The translations under genes were made by a program, and so were the position numbers. This document shows, in pieces, positions 7,650 to 15,662 of a stretch of 64,000 bases of DNA (within the stretch, counting starts at the first letter, position 1; every line of letters begins with the position of its first letter). The notes below the pieces were generated by a model. The model did no database searches, had not been told where the DNA came from, and worked only from the letters and a program-made list of their open reading frames with translations. Origin of the DNA: Flavonifractor sp052065355 (GTDB lineage: Bacteria; Bacillota; Clostridia; Oscillospirales; Oscillospiraceae); contig NZ_JBQHUF010000003.1 in assembly GCF_052065355.1 (NCBI RefSeq), forward strand, positions 124,001-188,000. The letters run 5' to 3'.

Positions 7650-9185
7650 TCAGGCATTGGCGGCCTTTCCCGCCTTCACAAGCTTGACGCAGGCGGCGAT
7701 GACGCCGAACAGGAACCAGTAGGTGAACATGTTCCGAGGATAGAACCAGGTGTACTCCGCCAGACCAATGACGCAGATGCCGCAGAAGGCGCCGATAGCG
7801 GCGGCCAGCATCCGCTTCACCCGAGGATCAGCGGCAGCCTGGAAGGCTTTGACACTCTTTTTCAGCTGCCAAATCAGCAGACCCAGGAAGGAGAGGATAC
7901 CCCAGATGCCGGCCTCGCCCCACATTTGCAGGTAGTTGTTGTGGGTGTGGATGGGATAGGAACCGTCAAAGTTGGTGGGATAGGTCTGGAACACCTTTTT
8001 CATAATATCGCTGCCCAGGCCTACGCCCCGCACCCAGTAATCCTTCATTAGGTTAGCGGTGGTGTCATAGATGGCGAAGCGGTACTGAGTGGAGGAGTCC
8101 TCCGTGTTGCCGATGGTAAGGATGCGGTTATAAATGGTCTCCGGGAGGAAGGGTACAGCAGCCAGGCCCAGCACAATGAGCACCGGGATCCACCGCCAGT
8201 CCAGCAGAGCCACAAAGACCAGCACAGCCAAAGTCAGACCGATCCAGCTGGCCCGGCCGTAAGTGAAGCCGATAGCGGCTACGCCCAGACACAGGGAAAT
8301 GAAGCTGAGTAGCTTGCCACGCCAGCGGCAGTTGAGGAACAGGGCCAGATCCAGAGGCAGCAGCATCTCCAGCTGCTCGGCAAAGTTGTTGGGGTTGTCG
8401 AAGAAGGAGTAGACCCGGCCGGGCATACCGGCGTTGACCACCATGTCCTGCTGGGAGGGGACCACTTCCACTCCGATATAGCCCTGATAACAGCCGTACA
8501 GGGCGGCCACGGACAGACCCAGCACCGCCAGGGAGACCATAAGCTGGAGCTGTTCATATTTGTGAATGGAACTCACCACCACCAGCACCAGCAGGAAACT
8601 GGTCAGATGGAAGGCGAAGAACCGCAGGGACATGTGGGTGGACAAGGAGCCCAGCAGAGCCAGGCAGATGAAGGCCATGTAGATGGTCATATAGGGCCCC
8701 AGAGTGTCCAGCTCCAGCCGGTACTGCCGCCGGGAGGCGCTGCCCGCAATGAACAGAGCAGTCAGAGCCATGGCGCCCAGCAGCGCGTAGGTGTTGTTCC
8801 ACATGCTGTGGGGAGCCATCAGCATCACCATCATGAACAGGCCCATAAAGAAGAAGGAAGCTCCTCCCAAAGCCCGCAGCAGACGGCAGAACAGACTGGC
8901 ATCCCATACCGGCCGGCCGACCTTGTACAGCGCCTTTACAATGGCGCAGGGGATGTTGATGATAGCGGTGAACAGCCGGCAGGAAATGCTGCCCGACCAG
9001 GCTTTGGACACCACGCCCTCCCGCCAGGCAAAGCGCCACAGGACGCTGCCCGACAGCAGGCGGCGCCAGCCCCGCTCCAGTCGCAGGCAGAGCCGGTTGG
9101 CGCCGCTGTTGGCCGCTGCGTTTTTCAGACCCAGCCAGATGGCCAGGAAAAACCGCAGAATAATACTGCTTTCGGTAATCGACAT
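7650..9185 (-). CDS. O-antigen ligase/polymerase-like membrane protein
   Basis: A 511-aa polytopic protein with about ten or more hydrophobic segments. It has the Wzy_C/RfaL-type region FTYGRASWIGLTLAVLVF followed by the large loop that ends THNNYLQMWGEAGIWGIL; the HNxxLQ motif is the hallmark of O-antigen ligases and polymerases. In a Gram-positive cell such proteins join or polymerise surface polysaccharide or glycolipid. A glycosyltransferase lies immediately upstream in the same direction (21-bp gap), which supports a surface-glycan role. The exact polymer is unknown. Confidence 0.8.
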   Translation of the reverse strand: MSITESSIILRFFLAIWLGLKNAAANSGANRLCLRLERGWRRLLSGSVLWRFAWREGVVSKAWSGSISCRLFTAIINIPCAIVKALYKVGRPVWDASLFCRLLRALGGASFFFMGLFMMVMLMAPHSMWNNTYALLGAMALTALFIAGSASRRQYRLELDTLGPYMTIYMAFICLALLGSLSTHMSLRFFAFHLTSFLLVLVVVSSIHKYEQLQLMVSLAVLGLSVAALYGCYQGYIGVEVVPSQQDMVVNAGMPGRVYSFFDNPNNFAEQLEMLLPLDLALFLNCRWRGKLLSFISLCLGVAAIGFTYGRASWIGLTLAVLVFVALLDWRWIPVLIVLGLAAVPFLPETIYNRILTIGNTEDSSTQYRFAIYDTTANLMKDYWVRGVGLGSDIMKKVFQTYPTNFDGSYPIHTHNNYLQMWGEAGIWGILSFLGLLIWQLKKSVKAFQAAADPRVKRMLAAAIGAFCGICVIGLAEYTWFYPRNMFTYWFLFGVIAACVKLVKAGKAANA

Positions 9186-9206
9186 GGGTTATTTTACTCC
9201 TTGGAA

Positions 9207-10313
9207 TCAGTCGTGGAGCGCCTTTTCATAGACGCCGTAGGTTGCTTTGGCCATCTTGTGGACCTCAAATTTCTCCTGAATGGTGCGCAGGGCGTTTTCC
9301 CGGCACTTGGCCGCGAAAGCCGGATCCTCCAGGAAGCACTTCATGGCCACCGCCATGGAGTCGGGGTTGTCATACTCTACCAGCATGCCGCAGCCCGCCT
9401 CGTCGTTGACGATGTCGGAGTTGCCGCCCATATCGGTAGCGATCACCGGCAGTCCGGCGGCCATGGCCTCGATGATGAGGAAGGACAGGGCCTCATGCTG
9501 AGAGGAGTTCACATACAGGTCGGAGCCCTTGTACAGGTTCTTGATGTCCTTGCGGAAGCCGATGAATTTTACCTGCTCCTCCAGGCCCAGCTCCTTCACC
9601 TGCTCCTTGGAGGGCTCCAGCAGGGGACCGTCGCCAGCCAGCACCAGGGTAAAGGGTACCGCCGTCAGCTCGGTCAGCCGCTTAATGGAGTCGATCAGGT
9701 ACTTGTGCCCCTTATCCTCAGCAAAACGGGAGGCGCACAGCATGACGAACCGATCCTCCGGCAGATCCAGCTCGGCCCGCATGGTGGACTCCGAGCGGTC
9801 TCCCGCCCAGGCGTCCATATCCACCGCGTTGAAGATCACCTGGATCCGGTCGCCGCTCCAGCCGTTGGCAATGAGCTGCTCCTTGCCCTTGTTGCACACA
9901 GCGATCATCTGGTCCTGACGCTTGTCCATAAAGCGGTTGGACAGCCGGGTGACGAAGTCATTGGCCAGCACGAAGTGGTTGGTGTACACCACACGGATCT
10001 TCTTGTTGTACTTCTTGGCCAGCAGGGCGGTGTAGTGCTCCCGCAGGTAGTGGCAGTGGACCAGGTCGATATCCCACTCCTCGCAGAGCTTGGCCAGCTC
10101 CTTGGCGGCCTTCTTGTCGAACCGGCGGCGCATCTCCACCCGACGGCAGGGCACCCCCATCTCCTCCAGCCGCTCTACCAGCAGCCCGCCCTCGTTATAG
10201 GCGAAGAAGGGCTGCACCAGTCCGTCCTGGGACAAGTAGCGCACCAGAGTTTCCACATAGCGTTCTGTGCCGGCTTTTCCGGCAAAATTGAGCAAATAGA
10301 GCACCTTCATCAT
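9207..10313 (-). CDS. Glycosyltransferase (GT4 family)
   Basis: A 368-aa GT-B fold enzyme. The N-terminus has the acceptor-binding NFAGKAGTERYVETLV segment. The C-terminal half shows the GT4 donor site: LVLAGDGPL, VKFIGFRKDIKNLYKGSDLY and the EX7E-type SFLIIEAMAAGLPVIATD. It likely adds a sugar to a lipid-linked or surface glycan together with the downstream O-antigen-ligase-like protein. Two adjacent ATGs follow AAAGGGGGTATCC; the first is used here. Confidence 0.88.
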   Translation of the reverse strand: MMKVLYLLNFAGKAGTERYVETLVRYLSQDGLVQPFFAYNEGGLLVERLEEMGVPCRRVEMRRRFDKKAAKELAKLCEEWDIDLVHCHYLREHYTALLAKKYNKKIRVVYTNHFVLANDFVTRLSNRFMDKRQDQMIAVCNKGKEQLIANGWSGDRIQVIFNAVDMDAWAGDRSESTMRAELDLPEDRFVMLCASRFAEDKGHKYLIDSIKRLTELTAVPFTLVLAGDGPLLEPSKEQVKELGLEEQVKFIGFRKDIKNLYKGSDLYVNSSQHEALSFLIIEAMAAGLPVIATDMGGNSDIVNDEAGCGMLVEYDNPDSMAVAMKCFLEDPAFAAKCRENALRTIQEKFEVHKMAKATYGVYEKALHD

Positions 10314-10388
10314 GGAAGGATACCCCCTTTTCTGAATGATTCAGCGCCTCCTATTTTACAGGAAACGGCCAGGGAAATCAACCGGCAT

Positions 10389-11333
10389 TTAGAGCAGGTA
10401 GGTGACGCAAAGGCCCAGGGAGAGCAGGCAGAAGCAGATCACACCGGGATTTTCAAAAAATACCCGCCAGGTCCAGCCGGCGGACAAGTCCACCGTGGAT
10501 GGAGGAAACCGCAGATCCCGCCGCAGGGCGGTGAGGAACACAATGCCCAAGACAACGGCTCCCAGCACCAGGGCGGTCAGGAGCAGGGTCCCGAACTCCC
10601 CCAGAGGCTCCAGCAGGGGGAGCAGGCCCACAGAGATGAAATTGATCATGGCGTGGAGCAGGATATTTTGCCAGATCCGGCCGGTGCGCAGGGCCACGTA
10701 GCCCAGTACCAGGCCGATGGCAACGGCGTAAAACAGCTGATTCAGGTTACCGTGGAACAGACCGAAGCACAGAGCAGAAGCGATGACTGCAAAGCGTCCA
10801 CCATAGGGACGGAGACGGTCCAGCAGCAGCTTGCGGAACATCAGCTCCTCTGACACTGGGGCAATGACGCAGCCAAGCAGGATATTGAGTATGGTAGGGT
10901 AAGCGCCGATCTGATCTACCGGGTTGGTCACGGCATTTCCCCGCAGCAGACCGATGAGGTCCGTGAGGATCAGAGTGAAGTAATTGGCCACGTACATGAC
11001 ACACAGACAGATCACATAAGCCTGAAAGAAACGGGCAGGGCCCAGGGGACGAGCCTCCGGCCGGGGAGGTGCGGAGACGCCCCGCAGCACCAAACAGAAA
11101 ATAGGGAAGCTCACGCCATAAACGGAGACCACCGAGAGATCCCACAGGAAAACAGGGCCGTTCAGCAGTTGAGGCGACAGCAGTCCCACAGGCACTGAAA
11201 CTACCACCTGGACGACCAGCATGGACAACATTTGGGCGAACAGAGCCCAGCCCAGTCGAGAAAAATATTGGCAGTGTGCGCGCAGCTCGCTGGGAGCAAG
11301 ATGCCCAGAGGGCGTGATACGCCAGTCTTCCAT
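10389..11333 (-). CDS. CPBP-family intramembrane metalloprotease (CAAX protease/bacteriocin processing)
   Basis: A 314-aa multi-pass membrane protein carrying the ABI/CPBP motifs in order: SEELMFRKLL (EExxxR), FGLFHGN and HAMINF. These are the glutamate and histidine residues of the membrane-embedded active site. Substrates of bacterial members are mostly unknown; some give bacteriocin immunity. It is divergent from nrdJ and downstream genes are unrelated. Confidence 0.85.
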   Translation of the reverse strand: MEDWRITPSGHLAPSELRAHCQYFSRLGWALFAQMLSMLVVQVVVSVPVGLLSPQLLNGPVFLWDLSVVSVYGVSFPIFCLVLRGVSAPPRPEARPLGPARFFQAYVICLCVMYVANYFTLILTDLIGLLRGNAVTNPVDQIGAYPTILNILLGCVIAPVSEELMFRKLLLDRLRPYGGRFAVIASALCFGLFHGNLNQLFYAVAIGLVLGYVALRTGRIWQNILLHAMINFISVGLLPLLEPLGEFGTLLLTALVLGAVVLGIVFLTALRRDLRFPPSTVDLSAGWTWRVFFENPGVICFCLLSLGLCVTYLL

Positions 11334-11409
11334 AGGGTTTCCTCCAGAAAAAGCAACAATTTTTCTTTATTATATCAGGAAAGGTGTACGGGGACAAGAA
11401 ACAAAATGT

Positions 11410-11446
11410 TTGACAAGCTGTGTTTATGTGATACAATATCTTGTGC
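11410..11446 (+). promoter_or_regulatory. nrdJ promoter with a candidate NrdR box
   Basis: TTGACA (11410-11415), 16-bp spacer and TACAAT (11432-11437) form a good sigma-A promoter. The 16-mer ATACAATATCTTGTGC (11431-11446) covers the -10 and matches the NrdR consensus (C at position 4, AtAT core, G at 13). NrdR represses ribonucleotide reductase genes, usually from two boxes. A second clear box is not visible upstream, only a weaker CAAA/TTTG palindrome near 11403. Confidence 0.5.
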
Positions 11447-11475
11447 TATTCAGAAAAATAGAAGGAGAGAGGACC

Positions 11476-13782
11476 ATGCCTATATCTGATAACGCCAAGG
11501 CGGTGCTGGAACGGCGCTATTTGGCCCGGGATGAGCAGGGGAACCCCACCGAAACGGTGGATGGCCTGTTCCGCCGGGTGGCCAACGCCATCGCCGAAGG
11601 CGACCGACATTTTGATCCCAAGGCTGACGTGGTGGCTACCGCCAAGGCCTTTTACGAGATGATGACCAACCTGGACTTTCTGCCCAATTCCCCTACCCTG
11701 ATGAACGCGGGGCGTCCCCTGGGCCAGCTGTCTGCCTGCTTTGTGCTGCCGGTAGCCGACTCCATGGAGGACATTTTTGACGCCATCAAGAACGCTGCGC
11801 TGATCCACAAGAGCGGCGGCGGTACTGGCTTCTCTTTCTCCCGCCTGCGTCCCAAGGGCTCCACGGTGAATTCCACCGGCGGCGTGGCCAGCGGCCCCAT
11901 CTCCTTTATGAAAGTATTCAACGCCGCCACCGAGGCGGTAAAGCAGGGCGGCACCCGCCGGGGAGCCAACATGGGTATCCTCCGGGTGGATCATCCCGAT
12001 ATCATGGAGTTCATCACCTGCAAGAACGATACCAGTGAGATCACCAACTTTAACATCTCTGTGGGTATCACCGAGGCCTTTATGGAGGCGGCGGGGAAGA
12101 ATGCCATGTACGACCTGGTGGACCCCGCCACCGGACGGGTCACCGGCCAGCTCAACGCCAAGGAGGTCTTTGACACCATTGTCACCTCCGCCTGGCAGAC
12201 CGGCGAGCCGGGCATCATCTTCCTGGATCGGCTCAACCGGGACAACGCGGTGCCCGGCCAGGGTGAGATCGAGTCCACCAACCCCTGCGGTGAGCAGCCG
12301 CTGCTGCCCTATGAGAGCTGCAACCTGGGCTCCATCAACCTGGTCAACCACATCACCAAGACGGTGGCGGGCTGGGTGCTGGACCGGGCCAAGCTGGAAA
12401 AGACCATCCGCACCGCCGTCCACTTCCTGGACAACGTCATCGAGGTCAACCAGTACCCCCTGCCCGAGATCGACCAGATGACCCGCTCCACCCGGAAAAT
12501 CGGCTTGGGTGTCATGGGCTTTGCCGATATGCTGCTCTACATGGGCGTGCCTTATAACAGCGAGGAGGGCGTGGCCCTGGCCCGGGAGATCATGGATACC
12601 ATCAATACCATCGGTCACCAGGAGAGCGAGAAGCTGGCTGAGAGCCGGGGCGCCTTCCCCCTCTTTGAGCAGAGCATCTTCAAGGATGGTAAGCCCATCC
12701 GCAACGCCACCGTTACCACTATCGCACCCACCGGCACCCTGTCCATCATCGCCGGCGTGTCCTCCGGTGTGGAGCCTGTGTTTGCTTACGCCTACATCCG
12801 CAACGTCATGGACAACACCCACCTCATTGAGACCAACCAGATCCTGAAGGACAAGCTGGTGGAGGCGGGGATCTACTCCGACGAGCTGATGCAGAAGATC
12901 GTGGAGCAGGGCTCCCTGGCCCATGTGGATGGCATCCCCGAAGAGATCAAGCGGGTATTCGTCTGCGCCCACGACGTCTCTCCCATCTGGCATGTGCGGA
13001 TGCAGGCCGCCTTCCAGGAGTACACCGACAACGCGGTGAGCAAGACGGTGAACTTCCCCAACTCCGCCACCAAGGAGGAGGTGGCCGAGGTCTATCGCCT
13101 GGCCTTCACTCTGGGCTGCAAGGGCACCACCATCTACCGGGACGGCAGCCGCAATGAGCAGGTGCTCAATATCGGCAAGGTTAACGATGGCAAGGAAGCT
13201 TCTGCGCCTGCCGGCCGTGTATGCGAGGAGTGCCAGGTGCCCCAGGAGGAGTACGGCCACATCCTGCCCCGTCCCCGTCCCGCGGTGACCACCGGCTTTA
13301 CTGAAAAGGTGCGCATCGGCTGCGGCAACCTGTATATCACCGTCAACTATGATGAGAACGGTATCTGTGAGGTGTTTACCAACACCGGCCGGGCCGGCGG
13401 CTGCCCCAGCCAGAGCGAGGCTACCGCACGCCTGGTGAGTGTGGGTATCCGCTCCGGAATGGATCCCAAGGAGATCATCCAGCAGCTCAAGGGCATCCGC
13501 TGCCCTTCCTGCCTGCGGCAGGCCGGGGTACCGGTGACCTCCTGCCCCGACGCCATCGCCAAGGCCCTGGAGAAGGTACTGAAGGTGTCCCAGAGCGGTG
13601 GTCACGAGCCCGCCCCTGCCCCCATCAGCGCTACCACCAAGGCGGCGGCGCCCATTCCCCGGCCGGGCATGACTCCCGCCGAGGCCAAGCTGGCCAAGTT
13701 CTGCCCCGAGTGCGGAGCACGGCTGGAGCACGAGGGCGGCTGCGTCACCTGCCGTGACTGCGGCTACTCCAAGTGCGGATAA
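11476..13782 (+). CDS. nrdJ: Adenosylcobalamin-dependent ribonucleoside-diphosphate reductase (class II)
   Basis: Reduces ribonucleotides to deoxyribonucleotides with a B12-generated radical, so it works without oxygen. The 768-aa protein has the reductase barrel with NPCGEQPLLPYESCNLGS and LNAKEVF regions, then the TSCPD domain (RIGCGNLYITVNYDENG ... PVTSCPDAIAKALEK) diagnostic of the B12-dependent family. It ends with a Cys-rich zinc-ribbon tail (FCPECGARLEHEGGCVTC). The ATG at 11476 follows GGAGAGAGG; a longer frame reaches into the promoter. It is a single-gene unit with its own promoter and terminator. Confidence 0.95.
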   Translation: MPISDNAKAVLERRYLARDEQGNPTETVDGLFRRVANAIAEGDRHFDPKADVVATAKAFYEMMTNLDFLPNSPTLMNAGRPLGQLSACFVLPVADSMEDIFDAIKNAALIHKSGGGTGFSFSRLRPKGSTVNSTGGVASGPISFMKVFNAATEAVKQGGTRRGANMGILRVDHPDIMEFITCKNDTSEITNFNISVGITEAFMEAAGKNAMYDLVDPATGRVTGQLNAKEVFDTIVTSAWQTGEPGIIFLDRLNRDNAVPGQGEIESTNPCGEQPLLPYESCNLGSINLVNHITKTVAGWVLDRAKLEKTIRTAVHFLDNVIEVNQYPLPEIDQMTRSTRKIGLGVMGFADMLLYMGVPYNSEEGVALAREIMDTINTIGHQESEKLAESRGAFPLFEQSIFKDGKPIRNATVTTIAPTGTLSIIAGVSSGVEPVFAYAYIRNVMDNTHLIETNQILKDKLVEAGIYSDELMQKIVEQGSLAHVDGIPEEIKRVFVCAHDVSPIWHVRMQAAFQEYTDNAVSKTVNFPNSATKEEVAEVYRLAFTLGCKGTTIYRDGSRNEQVLNIGKVNDGKEASAPAGRVCEECQVPQEEYGHILPRPRPAVTTGFTEKVRIGCGNLYITVNYDENGICEVFTNTGRAGGCPSQSEATARLVSVGIRSGMDPKEIIQQLKGIRCPSCLRQAGVPVTSCPDAIAKALEKVLKVSQSGGHEPAPAPISATTKAAAPIPRPGMTPAEAKLAKFCPECGARLEHEGGCVTCRDCGYSKCG

Positions 13783-13794
13783 GAGAGAAACAGA

Positions 13795-13833
13795 AAAACG
13801 CCCCGCGTCCTTATTGGACGTGGGGCGTTTTTT
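13795..13833 (+). terminator. Intrinsic terminator of nrdJ
   Basis: GC-rich inverted repeat around ACGCCCCGCGTCC / GGACGTGGGGCGT with a six-T tail, 12 bases after nrdJ. The A-run on its other side lets it serve the convergent MATE gene as well. Confidence 0.85.
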
Positions 13834-13837
13834 ATGA

Positions 13838-15202
13838 TCAAGATTCCGCATCCAGCGGGTCCACCACAGTACGGAAGGTGTGGCGAAGAAACACCACACT
13901 CAGACATACGGCGGCTACCTCGGCAATGGGAAAGGCCAGCCAGACCAGATCCAGATTTCCGGTGAGGGAGAGCAGGAAGGCGGCGGGCAGCAGGACCACC
14001 AGCTGACGGATGATGGAGATAAACATGCTCAGCACGCCGTTGCCCAGGGCCTGGAAGGTAGAGGAGCAGATCACGTTGAAGCCGGCAAACACGAAGCACA
14101 GACTGATGATCCGCAGGGCGGGCACGCCGATGCGCAGCATATCGGCAGAAGCCTCAAAGATACCCAGAATGGGGGCGGGGAAGAGCTGGATGACGGCCAG
14201 GCCCACCAGCATAATGCCTACCGCCAGCAGAGCGCCGAAACGGACGGCTTCCACCAGACGCTTTTTCTTCCGTGCGCCGTAGTTGTAGGACACGATGGGT
14301 ACCAGGCCGTTGTTCAGACCGAATACCGGCATAAATACAAAGCTCTGGAGCTTAAAGTAGACGTTGAATACCGCCACCGCAGTGGAGGTGAAGGAGATGA
14401 GAATCAGGTTCATGCCGAAGGTCATGACGGAACTGATGGAGTTGAGGACGATGGTGGGCACACCTACGCTGTAAATCTGCCGAATGATGTGGCCGCTGGG
14501 CCGGAAGCCCTTCAGGGAAGGCTGAATATCATGATTGCAGGCCACGTTGAAGATCAGAGCCAGAATGGCGGCCACGATCTGGCCCAGTACGGTGGCGGCG
14601 GCGGCCCCGGCCACACCCATTTTGGGGAAGGGCCCCAGACCGAAGATGAGCACCGGGTCCATCACGATGTTGATGACCGCGCCCACGCCCTGAGTGATCA
14701 TGGTGTGGAAGGTGCGACCGGTGGACTGGAGCAGACGCTCAAACATGACCTCCAGGAAGATACCGAAGGACAACCCGCCGCAGATGCGCAGATAAGCGGC
14801 ACCCTGCCGGGCGATTTCCGGGGTGGCTTTCTGCAGCTCAAAGAAGGGCTGGGCGAACAGCAGGGCAATGGCCATAAAGACTACCGCGCTGATAGCGGCC
14901 AGCAGCACGCCGTTTTCCGCCGAACGGTTGGCGGTCTCCTGGTCCTTGGCGCCCAGACTGCGGGACAGCAGGGCGTTTACGCCTACGCCGGTACCGACCG
15001 CTACGGCGATCATCAGGTTCTGAAAGGGAAAGGCCATGCCTACTGCCGTAAGAGCATCCTCACTGATCTTGGCAACAAAGTAGCTGTCTACCACATTATA
15101 AAGCGCCTGGACCAGCATGGAGATCATCATGGGCAGCGACATGGACAGGACCAGCCGTTTGATCGGCATAACTCCCATTTTGTTTTCGCTCACTTGTGAC
15201 AT
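13838..15202 (-). CDS. MATE-family multidrug efflux transporter
   Basis: A 454-aa protein with about twelve membrane helices in two repeats. Typical MATE stretches include PMMISMLVQALYNVVDSYFV near the N-terminus and GVGVNALLSRSLGAKD in the second helix pair. A matching pseudo-repeat (NNGLVPIVSYNYGARKKKR) occurs in the second half. It likely exports cationic compounds in exchange for Na+ or H+. Start from GGAGGCGGAAC before ATG. Its leader RNA contains a perfect hairpin near 15227-15249 that might attenuate it. Confidence 0.9.
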   Translation of the reverse strand: MSQVSENKMGVMPIKRLVLSMSLPMMISMLVQALYNVVDSYFVAKISEDALTAVGMAFPFQNLMIAVAVGTGVGVNALLSRSLGAKDQETANRSAENGVLLAAISAVVFMAIALLFAQPFFELQKATPEIARQGAAYLRICGGLSFGIFLEVMFERLLQSTGRTFHTMITQGVGAVINIVMDPVLIFGLGPFPKMGVAGAAAATVLGQIVAAILALIFNVACNHDIQPSLKGFRPSGHIIRQIYSVGVPTIVLNSISSVMTFGMNLILISFTSTAVAVFNVYFKLQSFVFMPVFGLNNGLVPIVSYNYGARKKKRLVEAVRFGALLAVGIMLVGLAVIQLFPAPILGIFEASADMLRIGVPALRIISLCFVFAGFNVICSSTFQALGNGVLSMFISIIRQLVVLLPAAFLLSLTGNLDLVWLAFPIAEVAAVCLSVVFLRHTFRTVVDPLDAES

Positions 15203-15278
15203 GTTCCGCCTCCTGCCGCAAAATAGGACCGCAGCAGGCCGCTGCGGTCAAACACACACATATTAGGGATAATTTCTT

Positions 15279-15307
15279 ATTGTATCGGAATAAAAATAGT
15301 TCGTCAA
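15279..15307 (-). promoter_or_regulatory. Sigma-A promoter for the MATE gene
   Basis: On the minus strand TTGACG (15307-15302), 17-bp spacer, TACAAT (15284-15279), 77 bases before the start codon. Confidence 0.5.
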
Positions 15308-15419
15308 GACATTTTCAGGAGAAGAACGTATTTTTTCCGCACCGTCGGACAGGAACAGACATAGGATATCCTGTGGAAAAGAAACCTTCCCATACCTTTG
15401 ACAAGGAGATGGATCTGAT

Positions 15420-15662
15420 ATGAACGATGGTTTTCTCAACGCCCTCAGGGTGGGAGAGAGCGGTGTGGTGGCCGGCGTGGAGGGAGAGTGCGCCATGCGC
15501 CGTCGGCTGTTTGACCTGGGCCTGGTGCCCGGCACCGCCGTTACATGCACTGCGGTCAGCCCCGCCGGAGATCCGGCAGCCTATCTGATCCGGGGGGCGG
15601 TCATTGCAATCCGGGGCAGGGATGCGGCGGGGGTCCGGCTGGGAGGCGGGCCGTGGAACTGA
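15420..15662 (+). CDS. feoA: Ferrous iron transport protein FeoA
   Basis: Small SH3-like cytoplasmic partner of FeoB, 80 aa, with the family pattern EGECAMRRRLFDLGLVPGT and a terminal beta-strand AVIAIRGRDAAGVRL. It overlaps the start of feoB by 10 bases, which implies translational coupling. AAGGAGATGG lies before the ATG. No clear Fur or DtxR operator was found in the 217 bp upstream, which is shared with the divergent MATE gene. Confidence 0.9.
   Translation: MNDGFLNALRVGESGVVAGVEGECAMRRRLFDLGLVPGTAVTCTAVSPAGDPAAYLIRGAVIAIRGRDAAGVRLGGGPWN

Noticed and set aside
8562..10853. Very long open frame (763 codons) on the plus strand
   Set aside because: It runs antisense through the O-antigen-ligase-like, glycosyltransferase and CPBP genes, has a His/Gln-rich low-complexity product and no ribosome site; it is a shadow of GC-rich coding sequence.
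11334..11475. Cobalamin riboswitch upstream of the B12-dependent reductase
   Set aside because: The gap is only 142 bp, contains a promoter near its end and lacks a recognisable B12-box.
11446..13899. 817-codon open frame on the minus strand
   Set aside because: Antisense to nrdJ, whose TSCPD domain and active-site motifs are unmistakable.
15203..15419. Fur or DtxR operator before feoA
   Set aside because: AT-rich stretches exist but no palindrome close enough to either consensus was seen.
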